NCBI GenBank assembly: GCA_964558275.1
Contig: CAZLDH010000007.1
Location: 1 to 32,470 of the forward strand
Source: FW021-bin31 sp964558275
Lineage (GTDB): Bacteria > Bacteroidota > Bacteroidia > Chitinophagales > Chitinophagaceae
Reading direction: 5' to 3'
Length of the DNA stretch: 32,470 nucleotides
A model generated the notes under the pieces. The model ran no database searches. It was not told the DNA's origin and worked only from the letters and a program-made list of their open reading frames with translations. Positions 7,922 through 16,096 of the stretch are shown here, piece after piece. The translations under genes and the position numbers were made by a program. How positions within the stretch are numbered: the first letter of the stretch is position 1; each line of letters starts with the position of its first letter.

Positions 7922-10573
7922 TTATCCCAAAACAAGATTAGCATAATCTATCTTGCCATAGACCACATCTAAAAAAGGTTTTCCATTTTTAACTCCGGCA
8001 GTTCCAAATCCGGAATTTGTAGAAAGAAAACATTCAAAATCCCCAATTTTTGAATCTATATATAGGGTTTTATCTACAGCATCATATCGCAAGCCGGTTA
8101 AAGCCTGAATCATTCCATAAGATGACATGGCGCGAGCATACCAATTTCCGCATTCATATTCATTAAAGGGATTCCTGATATTTCCTTTGTAACGATTGCG
8201 GCAATTCTTCACAATATCCAGCCCTTCTTTTACCTTTCCTTTCAACATTAAATGGGAGGCCAACTGATATTCTATCCCTGTCCAGACTTCATCACTATAA
8301 ACAAACGGTAAATCCAATTGCCCCCCTTTTGGCCAGGTGCATAAAAGCAATCCGCCTTCACTCCCTAAAGCATAGGCAGGTCTCTGCGGATTAGCGTGAT
8401 CGCTCAAATTATCTTTCGCATTATATTTATATACAGACAAGATGTGACTAATAATTTTTTCAGTATCAACCGGATCATCCAGGCCACACATCGCCGCAAT
8501 CCATGCCCCCAAAATTCCATCAGAAAGACATCCCTTCCCATATTGATATTTAGGTCCTTCTTTTTTTAGCAGTTCCAGAGCTTCCGGAGAATATTTTCCT
8601 ACATAATGTTTATCTACGGCCTCTTGGGCAGGGTTCGCCGCATTCAGGTTCTTATATTCTATCTTTTGGAAAAAATATTCTCCATTGAATAATTCATTTT
8701 CAAGATATTCCTTCCCTTTCTTGTATAATTTTTCATAAGAAGATACTTTTTCTCCTAAATAATTTCCCATTTTCATCAGCGCCGTTAATGCACCTAAATA
8801 GAAACTAGTACACATTCCATCCGGTCCCCAAAAATCTATATCATAGGTATTTTGATGAGGCTCCTGTACAATTCCCAAATGCCGAGGATCCCAAGTTTCA
8901 ATACAATAATCCAAACTTTTTTTCACCATAGGATATAACCTTTTCATCCATTCATCATCTCCGGAAATCCGCCACTCTCTATAAACCTTCATGATACCAC
9001 CTAACTGCCCGTCAGCTGCAGCAACAAAGTCATTATGTACCGGACGAATAGGTAAGTCTGCACGAAACATTTGATGCCCATTCACACTTTGATTTTCACA
9101 GAATTCGGTTTCTCTCAGACTGCGTTCCAAGGCTGGAAAAAGGTGCGGTATTGCTTGCGCATAATTCCACACATGTGTGCAGGAGCCGTGGCAACAACCG
9201 AAATTGTCACTACAGCCTTCAAAAGCCCACATTCTACCATCTTTCTGTCGCAATACAGTAGGAGACTTCAAAATTGTTAGATTGGCTGCAATCGCTTCCA
9301 TCACCACATCAGGTAATGTACTTGAATAAAATGTATCTTTAAATAAATTGGATTTTTTTCGAAGGTCATGATAATTGTTCTTCCAAAAGTCACTCACTTC
9401 CCCAATAGTCGAAAATTGACTACTATACCAAGGTTCATATTTGGGATAATCATACTGATCCTCCACCGGAATACCTAGTTCATTGGGAGTTGAACAACAG
9501 CCTGAATTTAAGTCACATTCCCTCTTTGCTTTTAATTCCTCAGATGTAGCATCTTTACCAAGGCGGATATTTGATTTTGGCACATACCAAGCAAACATGA
9601 CCCTGATTTTCTTCTCTTCTCCGGCTTTTAATTCAAAAGGAACATACAAAGATGCTCCGGGAGCATCCACTTCTACGGGATCTTTTTGCATTAAATTACC
9701 TTTCTCAATAGTATCCCAAGCCATCGTTAGCGGATCCCACCAACTGCCACGAAACCAACAATAATTTCCAATCGTTTTATCATCATCCGTAAAAATAGCA
9801 AAATCACCAGACTCCCAAGGTTTCTGTTCGGTACTCTTTCGAGAGAGAACCATCCCATTTTTCATTTCATTGATGTGTCCTTGCTGATTTGGAGGCTGCA
9901 TAAAACCCCGAGGATTCATGAAATTAAGGGTATTAAAAGAGAAAATTGCTTCTTTTGACTGTTTTCCATTATTGACAAAAGTATATTCCAGAGCGCCTAC
10001 AGGCAGGCTGGCACTATCTTCATCTGTTGGAACAAAAGGGCTCCATCCTGTCATTTTTACATCAAAAGGAATTTCTTTATCTTCCAAATGAATTTCACAA
10101 AATGGGAAACGCGCTTTAAACGCTGCTTTCTCAAATCGGGGTAAACCATAATTTTCTCCACCTTCTCCATTTCCCGATCCCGGCAATCCAAACTTTTTCC
10201 AGTCCGGTACCGGGCCTTCCAAGACTTTAGCGCTTCTATTTTGTCCTTTTACATAAAGAGCAGCAAACATATTAGGTTCATTAAACATCTCAGGATGATG
10301 ATGCACAGACATATGTGAAAAAGCGCCACTACCTTCAATACAAAACATACCGGCACCTATACCGCCAATAGGAAAGGCAATTCTATCCAGATATTCCCCG
10401 GTATATGTTCCATTATATTGATGTTGTCCTTCGGGATACTGCTCTAACTTCACCCTCGAATCAATCAAAGGTTTTGTTGCCGGTTTCAAAAAGAAACCGG
10501 GTGCAGAAGTAACCCCCAATCCACCAAGTGTCAATTTTTTTAAAAATGATCTTCTGTTATCTTTACTACTCAT
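7922..10573 (-). CDS. GH116 family glycoside hydrolase with Tat-type signal
   Basis: An 883-residue enzyme with a GBA2-like N-terminal beta-sandwich domain (about 50-390) and an (alpha/alpha)6 catalytic domain (about 410-870). Comparison with human GBA2 places the nucleophile at Glu452 (WAFEGCSDN) and the acid/base at Asp578 (NTYDID); both are present. GH116 members are mostly beta-glucosidases, beta-xylosidases or glucosylceramidases, so the substrate here is not fixed. The N-terminus has a twin-arginine motif (NRRSFLKK) followed by a hydrophobic stretch, so folded export by Tat is likely. Residues 450-470 are Cys-rich (GCSDNFGCCHGSC), which may bind metal or form disulfides. It is the last gene of the PUL strand, 5 nt after the DUF6786-like gene. 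Confidence 0.88.
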   Translation of the reverse strand: MSSKDNRRSFLKKLTLGGLGVTSAPGFFLKPATKPLIDSRVKLEQYPEGQHQYNGTYTGEYLDRIAFPIGGIGAGMFCIEGSGAFSHMSVHHHPEMFNEPNMFAALYVKGQNRSAKVLEGPVPDWKKFGLPGSGNGEGGENYGLPRFEKAAFKARFPFCEIHLEDKEIPFDVKMTGWSPFVPTDEDSASLPVGALEYTFVNNGKQSKEAIFSFNTLNFMNPRGFMQPPNQQGHINEMKNGMVLSRKSTEQKPWESGDFAIFTDDDKTIGNYCWFRGSWWDPLTMAWDTIEKGNLMQKDPVEVDAPGASLYVPFELKAGEEKKIRVMFAWYVPKSNIRLGKDATSEELKAKRECDLNSGCCSTPNELGIPVEDQYDYPKYEPWYSSQFSTIGEVSDFWKNNYHDLRKKSNLFKDTFYSSTLPDVVMEAIAANLTILKSPTVLRQKDGRMWAFEGCSDNFGCCHGSCTHVWNYAQAIPHLFPALERSLRETEFCENQSVNGHQMFRADLPIRPVHNDFVAAADGQLGGIMKVYREWRISGDDEWMKRLYPMVKKSLDYCIETWDPRHLGIVQEPHQNTYDIDFWGPDGMCTSFYLGALTALMKMGNYLGEKVSSYEKLYKKGKEYLENELFNGEYFFQKIEYKNLNAANPAQEAVDKHYVGKYSPEALELLKKEGPKYQYGKGCLSDGILGAWIAAMCGLDDPVDTEKIISHILSVYKYNAKDNLSDHANPQRPAYALGSEGGLLLCTWPKGGQLDLPFVYSDEVWTGIEYQLASHLMLKGKVKEGLDIVKNCRNRYKGNIRNPFNEYECGNWYARAMSSYGMIQALTGLRYDAVDKTLYIDSKIGDFECFLSTNSGFGTAGVKNGKPFLDVVYGKIDYANLVLG

Positions 10574-10578
10574 ATCCC

Positions 10579-11811
10579 TTATTTAAAAACCTCCGTCATA
10601 TCTTCCAGAGATACGCCCAACACCTGTTTGGCAATAGGGTTTAATGATTTCATACTTCCGGTAAAATGATATACACTTTGCCGATGTGATAAACTACCCC
10701 CGGGATCAAGGAATGCAGCAGGAGAGACACTTTCCATCTCATAAAAAGGACCCATCTGCGAGCCATCTTCTAAAGGACCATCGTTATACGCATTCAATGC
10801 ATCCCCATCAAAAGGAGCGCCGGTAGTATCCCATTTCTGGTATAAATAACGAGCATCTGTATCAACATCGGTTGTTAAAATTGTTAACGCATTATTGGCA
10901 GCATCATAACTTCCTTCAATTCCTTTTGCACGATAAGGCGGCAAACCTAATTTCCCTCTGGATTTTCCATCCGCTTTAAAATACAATATACTGTCTTCAA
11001 TGATAAGTCGATCTGAAGGTATCTCTCCAAAGTAATCTGTAGTAGCTATCCGCTTTGATGTATCTTCTAAGGGATGAAAAGGAATAGCAATAACGACAGA
11101 CGGAGATGGGGTAAACATATCCAAAATCCAGATACAGGGCATCCCTGTTTTCTCCGTCCAGGCAAAATCACCCTTATTCGTAATAGACTGATTAGTTGTA
11201 TAACCTACCATTTTAACCGAATCTTCCACTGAAATATTTAATGCTTGTTTAATTTCATCTTCGTTCAACAAAGCAATTTTCCTATCTACACCAATAGCCA
11301 GGTTTGTTCCTCTGTAATTCAACAAATTCATGTCTTTATGCATGGTTACCGAATGTCCTTTCTTCTGCGAAGTCAAGATCCATGATTCCGAATCATAAGC
11401 CGGCGGGGTATGCCAATTTTCGAAAACCATTTCTGCACCGGGTTTAAAAAACAAGGAATAAATTCCCCCTTCAGGTCCTAGCCAAAATCTATTTTCCCCA
11501 CCATAGGCATTCATGTGCGGATCTATGTCTCCTGAAAATGAGGGATAATGTACCCAACCAAAACTATGACCTTCTTTCCCTTCTGCGGTAGAGGTAAACA
11601 CCTTGGCTTGATATTTTGGAGACACAATCACTTGTGCGCTACCAGCATCATTTTTCAACACCACCAAATCGCTATCCTGTTTGTTCAAGAAATTTAAATC
11701 ATAGCCGAAGGTACCTTTTTTGAACTCTTCATTGGTATTTTTTGAACGGTTGCTGCAAGACGCAGCTATAACAATAGCAGCCATCCCCAGAAAAAAATAT
11801 GCTTTTTTCAT
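10579..11811 (-). CDS. Lipoprotein resembling the DUF6786 family
   Basis: A 410-residue lipoprotein; the signal ends in IAASC with Cys19. I chose the ATG at 11811 over an upstream one at 11865 because the lipoprotein signal starts there. The body is beta-rich (STAEGKEGHSFGWVHYPSF; GGENRFWLGPEGG), like mutarotase-type sandwich domains, and I recall the family as DUF6786; the number is from memory. The function is unknown. It ends 5 nt before the GH116 gene, so the two are surely co-transcribed and probably act on the same glycan at the cell surface or in the periplasm. It is separated from the rest of the PUL by the toxin-antitoxin pair. Confidence 0.72.
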   Translation of the reverse strand: MKKAYFFLGMAAIVIAASCSNRSKNTNEEFKKGTFGYDLNFLNKQDSDLVVLKNDAGSAQVIVSPKYQAKVFTSTAEGKEGHSFGWVHYPSFSGDIDPHMNAYGGENRFWLGPEGGIYSLFFKPGAEMVFENWHTPPAYDSESWILTSQKKGHSVTMHKDMNLLNYRGTNLAIGVDRKIALLNEDEIKQALNISVEDSVKMVGYTTNQSITNKGDFAWTEKTGMPCIWILDMFTPSPSVVIAIPFHPLEDTSKRIATTDYFGEIPSDRLIIEDSILYFKADGKSRGKLGLPPYRAKGIEGSYDAANNALTILTTDVDTDARYLYQKWDTTGAPFDGDALNAYNDGPLEDGSQMGPFYEMESVSPAAFLDPGGSLSHRQSVYHFTGSMKSLNPIAKQVLGVSLEDMTEVFK

Positions 11812-11930
11812 ATAATTTATTTTTATAATTACTATCTTATTGTCAAGAATGGCATTCAATTTCATGAATTATTCGTTACCATTCATAAATTCAGATAGTT
11901 ATCCGTTAAAGTATAGTAAATTGAAAGAAT

Positions 11931-12203
11931 CTAAAATAAATCGCTGTGAGTCCCTGTGTTCATTAAAAGCAGAGTTAACTCCCTATCATTTTGCTTCCAT
12001 ATCAGAAGCCAATTAGGTTTAATATGACATTCCCATAGCTCATGATATCTACCCTTCAGTTTGTGTGGTTTATACTTTTTCGGTAATTGACCATCTGCAG
12101 CCAAGATATTTAGCACCTTTTTAAGAAGGCTTATATCATATCCCCTTTTTTTACACTTTTTGAGATCTTTTTCAAACCGGTTAGTCGTATTTATACTGTA
12201 CAT
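11931..12203 (-). CDS. YafQ/RelE-family mRNA interferase toxin
   Basis: A 90-residue toxin of the YafQ branch of RelE/ParE, ribosome-dependent mRNA endonucleases. Alignment with E. coli YafQ puts His47 (KPHKL), His60 (ECHIKPNW), Trp65, His86 (GTHSDLF) and Phe90 at the catalytic positions. Position 64 is Asn where E. coli has the catalytic Asp67, so activity could be altered. I chose the ATG at 12203; a TTG one codon upstream is the alternative. The start is 3 nt past the antitoxin stop, the usual antitoxin-first arrangement. Confidence 0.88.
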   Translation of the reverse strand: MYSINTTNRFEKDLKKCKKRGYDISLLKKVLNILAADGQLPKKYKPHKLKGRYHELWECHIKPNWLLIWKQNDRELTLLLMNTGTHSDLF

Positions 12204-12206
12204 CAA

Positions 12207-12392
12207 TCATTTTAACACATTATCGAATAAATCATCCACACTTTTATAAGTATTGATTTTACCATTATCAACATCTTTTAAAGATTGATCTATCCCACTG
12301 ATTTTTTTAAAAACGCCCAATGAAAGTATATAGGCTAACGTCTTTTGAGCTAAACTATTGCTATCATCATATTCTAAAGTTATCTCTGCCAT
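12207..12392 (-). CDS. Putative antitoxin of the YafQ-type module
   Basis: A 61-residue acidic protein directly upstream of the toxin. It begins MAEITLEYDDSNSLAQKTLA and ends KSVDDLFDNVLK, the layout of short antitoxins whose C-terminal helix wraps the toxin. No classical RHH or HTH domain is obvious. The call rests mostly on position and size. A -7 promoter element lies just upstream at 12412-12419. Confidence 0.72.
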   Translation of the reverse strand: MAEITLEYDDSNSLAQKTLAYILSLGVFKKISGIDQSLKDVDNGKINTYKSVDDLFDNVLK

Positions 12393-12411
12393 GACTACAA
12401 TTATTTATATA

Positions 12412-12419
12412 CAAATATA
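12412..12419 (-). promoter_or_regulatory. -7 promoter element of the toxin-antitoxin pair
   Basis: TATATTTG on the minus strand, an exact TAnnTTTG match 19 bp before the antitoxin ATG. It suggests that the module is transcribed on its own and may also drive the two PUL genes downstream. No clear -33 element is seen. Confidence 0.5.
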
Positions 12420-12441
12420 CAAAAACATAACTAATCCATTT

Positions 12442-13626
12442 CTATCTATTATATTCCAGCTCCAATTTTGAAGGTAATTTAGGGAAATCTGCATGAGGTT
12501 CTAATTGATACCAATATACCACACTGCTGATATCGGATTGCTGAACCATATACCGACCTTCAGTTCCCCAACCCAAATCTTGTATAGTTACCGTCAAACC
12601 TTTATCAAAACGAATCGGATCCATAATATGCCAGCGATACATTCCGAAACGCTGCATTACATTATAATTCCCATCTCCCCGGATGACCTGTGGCAAGCCG
12701 GCATAGGCCGTACTAAATTCTGTATATCCTTTGGACAGACTGCCATCAGACGTTCTATATTGCGAATCAAAATTATAAGATCCGCAAAAATAATCTTCTG
12801 TACCTGTTCCATTAATGGTGGGGAATTTAGTATCTCCATCAATATAGAATTTAATTTCGCCTTCGCCCCACCAGCCATTGTTATGAACTTCCCAGGCCAA
12901 GTAGGTACCCACATATTGACCTTTTCCTTCGATTCCACTCACGAGCGTATCAATCCCTCCTTTGACCGGATTAGCCCGGTGATATTGTGCATGAAAATAT
13001 CCTGCATCTTTGGGCACATCCGTCAAAGTGTAATCAATTTGAAAATACAATGTCATCGGCTTGCTATCGATGTTCGTCATCGTAATCTTAGCACTTTTTC
13101 GAAAAGGCATCACCCAATAACAATTAAAAGCACTTCCCGGGTTCACCGTCACTGCCTGAGAATTCACATGGGCATATTTCCCCCAGCCCATACAGAAGAA
13201 ATCTCCAACAGGTGATTCTACACTAGGCGTTTCTTCCCCATCCCAGTACATCCGAAAAATTGAATTACGCCAATTTCCGGTAGGTGTCATCCAAATATGC
13301 TGAATAGCACCTGATCCTTCTATATTAGCCATAGTAAAGGTTTCTCCCGGTTCAATTACAACATAAGGGTTTACTTTCCAACCTTGCCCTAAATCACGAG
13401 CGGCATGATGGGCACTTCCCTCTTCTAAAGTAGTCATTCCTCCTTTTCCGGGTTCACCGGTCAGGTTTTCAGGACTGATAGAACGTGTTTGCGCATCGGA
13501 AACCCGAAATAAGTTTCCCATATTCATATGCAGACCATTGAATTTTTTTGATTGACCAAAAGTTGTCTGGGCGCAAAGTATCCCGACAATAAAAGAAACA
13601 ACAAAGAACAGCGTCCATTTTTTCAT
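12442..13626 (-). CDS. GH172 (DUF2961) glycoside hydrolase, first paralog
   Basis: A 394-residue secreted protein with a signal peptide (about 1-25, ending TTFGQ). Conserved GH172 stretches are IQHIWMTPTGNW near 108-119, SPVGDFF near 138-144, GWWGEGE at 251-257 and GTGTEDYF at 273-280. By comparison with the characterised bifidobacterial difructose-dianhydride enzyme, Glu255 and Glu277 are the probable catalytic pair. Characterised family members cleave alpha-D-fructofuranosides and alpha-D-arabinofuranosides. Active enzymes are multimers built of jelly-roll protomers. The gene is the distal GH172 of the susCD operon. The substrate is not determined by sequence. Confidence 0.87.
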   Translation of the reverse strand: MKKWTLFFVVSFIVGILCAQTTFGQSKKFNGLHMNMGNLFRVSDAQTRSISPENLTGEPGKGGMTTLEEGSAHHAARDLGQGWKVNPYVVIEPGETFTMANIEGSGAIQHIWMTPTGNWRNSIFRMYWDGEETPSVESPVGDFFCMGWGKYAHVNSQAVTVNPGSAFNCYWVMPFRKSAKITMTNIDSKPMTLYFQIDYTLTDVPKDAGYFHAQYHRANPVKGGIDTLVSGIEGKGQYVGTYLAWEVHNNGWWGEGEIKFYIDGDTKFPTINGTGTEDYFCGSYNFDSQYRTSDGSLSKGYTEFSTAYAGLPQVIRGDGNYNVMQRFGMYRWHIMDPIRFDKGLTVTIQDLGWGTEGRYMVQQSDISSVVYWYQLEPHADFPKLPSKLELEYNR

Positions 13627-13661
13627 AAAATAAATATTTAATGTTTAATAAAATATAAAAT

Positions 13662-14807
13662 TCAAAAGTTTTTATCTTTGGAAAATAAATCAATTATCTC
13701 TTCCGGACTTTTTCTTGTTATGCCAAAATAGAATTTTTCTCCGGGAGTATATTTTTCTCTCATTTCAAAATTCTCAAAAGCCGTTCCTCCCGGAATCTCT
13801 ATATAGTCAGAAGGATTTTTACTTCCTCCACTCCAATATCTGAATCTCCCATTTACTCGAACGTGAAGAGAAGAGTCGAAGTTTTCATGCGGTTTTCGCC
13901 AATATTGTGTCACTTTAAACGGAGGGGTATATTTCCAATGAGCACCTTTATAACCGGGCTTTTGTGGCCAAGACAAAAGTTGGGATAGGGTTTCATCCGT
14001 AGTAACCATAGCTATGAAGTTTCCTTTTTTATCTTTCATCAGTTTATCAAAATAATATCCCTCTTTTTCAATAAAATCTATTCCATTATAATTTTTGTAT
14101 AATTTTCTGGAATCAATGACCGTATCTTTCAAATACAACAATCTCATTCGACTATAATTTCCCATGGTTGCTGTCAAAGCACAACGCTGCATAGGGGCTC
14201 CGTCATCAAAATCAAATATTTGAAAACCAATCTCCTGAGGGCGGTCACTTCTTAAAGTAACCTTCAAATAAGGATGTGCTCCATTTAAAAACTGCTCCAT
14301 AAAAATATAAAAGGTGAGCTGTTCCACCATAGGATGTTTCGGATCAGGATGAGTCACTTCTCCCCTTGTTCCTGCAAAAGGAGCATACCGATTATGTTTG
14401 ATATCAGAACCGGCCCAAATTAATTTTCCTAATTTCCCATCTACCCGGGAAGGGGAAATCTCACTAAATTCCTGCTTTCCTTTGACTACAGGCTCGATAG
14501 CCATATAATTAATAAGGTAGGTATGACCTTTAAAGTTATAACCTAAATTAAGTAAACCACGAGGGCTTCCAATTTCATCTCCATGTGGATTGGATACCGA
14601 GCTAGGCCATAGCGATAGGACAATACCGCCTTTTATTCCCCAAACAGCTGGAGCGTTTCTACTTTCAGGCCTTATCCATTGATGTTCAGAGGGAAGAACC
14701 TGCGCACTCATTTCATGAGTAAAAAACGGCACTACCAATAGATAAACAAACAAACCTTTACGCCCGACAAAAGATCTAATATCTTCCAATATAACCTCCC
14801 GATTCAT
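13662..14807 (-). CDS. Unrecognised secreted protein between two GH172 genes
   Basis: A protein of about 381 residues that I cannot place in a named family. I chose the ATG at 14807; a TTG at 14864 is possible upstream. A hydrophobic segment GLFVYLLVVPFF followed by MSAQ looks like a signal peptide with a long n-region, so the start may be misjudged. The mature part is aromatic and Gly/Pro-rich, with WGIKGGIVLSLWPSS, QIFDFDDGAPMQ and, near the C-terminus, IEIPGGTAFENFEMREKY, which suggests a beta-rich fold. It sits 35 bp from one GH172 gene and 80 bp from the other, so a role in the same glycan breakdown is likely: a new hydrolase, a lyase or a binding protein. Confidence 0.75.
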   Translation of the reverse strand: MNREVILEDIRSFVGRKGLFVYLLVVPFFTHEMSAQVLPSEHQWIRPESRNAPAVWGIKGGIVLSLWPSSVSNPHGDEIGSPRGLLNLGYNFKGHTYLINYMAIEPVVKGKQEFSEISPSRVDGKLGKLIWAGSDIKHNRYAPFAGTRGEVTHPDPKHPMVEQLTFYIFMEQFLNGAHPYLKVTLRSDRPQEIGFQIFDFDDGAPMQRCALTATMGNYSRMRLLYLKDTVIDSRKLYKNYNGIDFIEKEGYYFDKLMKDKKGNFIAMVTTDETLSQLLSWPQKPGYKGAHWKYTPPFKVTQYWRKPHENFDSSLHVRVNGRFRYWSGGSKNPSDYIEIPGGTAFENFEMREKYTPGEKFYFGITRKSPEEIIDLFSKDKNF

Positions 14808-14887
14808 CAATATTTTTACAGAAAAGAGCACAAATAAAGCATTAAAATAAGTCGTTATTTTCAATTATTCAAATTTCTATATCTTTT

Positions 14888-16036
14888 TTACTTCCCCATC
14901 GTGGGTCCGCCTGTATTTACATAATGCGGAATCCTATCTTCTACGGATGGCAAGTCAGGGAAAGGAGCATGTGGCTCAATCTGGTACCAATAGGCAACAG
15001 AATAATAGTTGTCTGACCGATGATTGGCATGACCATGTTCAATGGTTACTTTAATTGATTCATTAAAGACAATTGGAGATTCAGAATGGAATCTATAAAC
15101 TGTCCATTGTGCGCCACGATCATCTCCTCCATTCGCAGGGTTTCCATATCTGTCATAAGCAAAAGTCGATTTTTGCGTTCCAAAAGGACTTATTGCACAC
15201 CCACCATAACACCACGCTCCCAAATAATAATCTTCTGCACCTGTACCCTGAATCTGAGGCTTATCCTTGCCATCAATAAAAATCATCGCATCTCCTTCTC
15301 CCCACCAATCTCCCTGATTCTGCATAATACTTTGAGTCACACCAACAAATTGACCATGTCCTTTGGCTTTTAAAATCACATAATTTTCTTTTCCCGTTTT
15401 ATTGACTTTATTATTAATCTTGGGGTCACTATTATATTTCCAGTCCTCTGTCCATCCATCAGTAGGAACCGCCTGGCGATATTGTGCATGAAAATAAGCT
15501 AAGTTTTCCGGTAACCTTTTATGTTTTTCCCAATCTATATTATAATAAAATGCATCGATAGCCTGACTGGCTTGATTAGTAACAGTAATTTTCGCAGACT
15601 TTTTAAAAGGCATTTCGAAGAAACAATTTAAAGCTCGTTGAGAAGCAACAGAAAGATATTTAGATTCATATAAAATATATTTCCCCAGCCCCAAACCAAA
15701 AAAATCACCAATAGGCGCCTCTACACTAGGTGTTTGTTCATCATCCCAATACATTCGAAGTACAATTTTTTTCAGATGCTGCGGTTCGCTGCTGGCTATG
15801 GTCATCCAGATATGTTTTATGATTCCGGGGCCCTGGACAGCAGCAATCGTTCTGGTCTCACCCGGCTCAATTTTATTCTTCCAATTACCATCATCATTAG
15901 CTCCGGTGGTATCATAGCTGGAGATTCTTTGGGATGTGTAATCTCCTATTTGCCATAAATGTTGGGCATGTACCCTGCCTGTTAGTAACAAAACAGAAAG
16001 GATTAAGGCACTAACAACTAATCTTTTAATCATCAT
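14888..16036 (-). CDS. GH172 (DUF2961) glycoside hydrolase, second paralog
   Basis: A 382-residue secreted protein with a signal peptide ending near RVHAQ (residue 25). It shows the same landmarks as the other GH172: IIKHIWMTI near 72-80, EAPIGDFFGLGLGKY near 106-120, DWWGEGD at 243-249 and GTGAEDYY at 264-271. The probable catalytic pair is Glu247 and Glu268, spaced 21 apart as in characterised GH172. Paralog divergence is high, so the two probably split tasks, such as different linkages or chain positions. It follows susD by 60 bp and is the first enzyme of the operon. Confidence 0.88.
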   Translation of the reverse strand: MMIKRLVVSALILSVLLLTGRVHAQHLWQIGDYTSQRISSYDTTGANDDGNWKNKIEPGETRTIAAVQGPGIIKHIWMTIASSEPQHLKKIVLRMYWDDEQTPSVEAPIGDFFGLGLGKYILYESKYLSVASQRALNCFFEMPFKKSAKITVTNQASQAIDAFYYNIDWEKHKRLPENLAYFHAQYRQAVPTDGWTEDWKYNSDPKINNKVNKTGKENYVILKAKGHGQFVGVTQSIMQNQGDWWGEGDAMIFIDGKDKPQIQGTGAEDYYLGAWCYGGCAISPFGTQKSTFAYDRYGNPANGGDDRGAQWTVYRFHSESPIVFNESIKVTIEHGHANHRSDNYYSVAYWYQIEPHAPFPDLPSVEDRIPHYVNTGGPTMGK

Positions 16037-16096
16037 TTAATAGAGTTTATATTATTTAAATAAATACATTTCTCTTCACAGGGATTTCAAATTAAA

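Noticed and set aside
11898..11917. A sequence near ATCCGTTAAAG upstream of the DUF6786-like gene, similar to the LacI operators
   Set aside because: Only half of the core matches and the arms do not pair, so it does not count as a fifth operator.
12505..13215. A 236-codon plus-strand reading frame
   Set aside because: It lies wholly antisense to a GH172 gene with clear catalytic motifs and has no recognisable domain.
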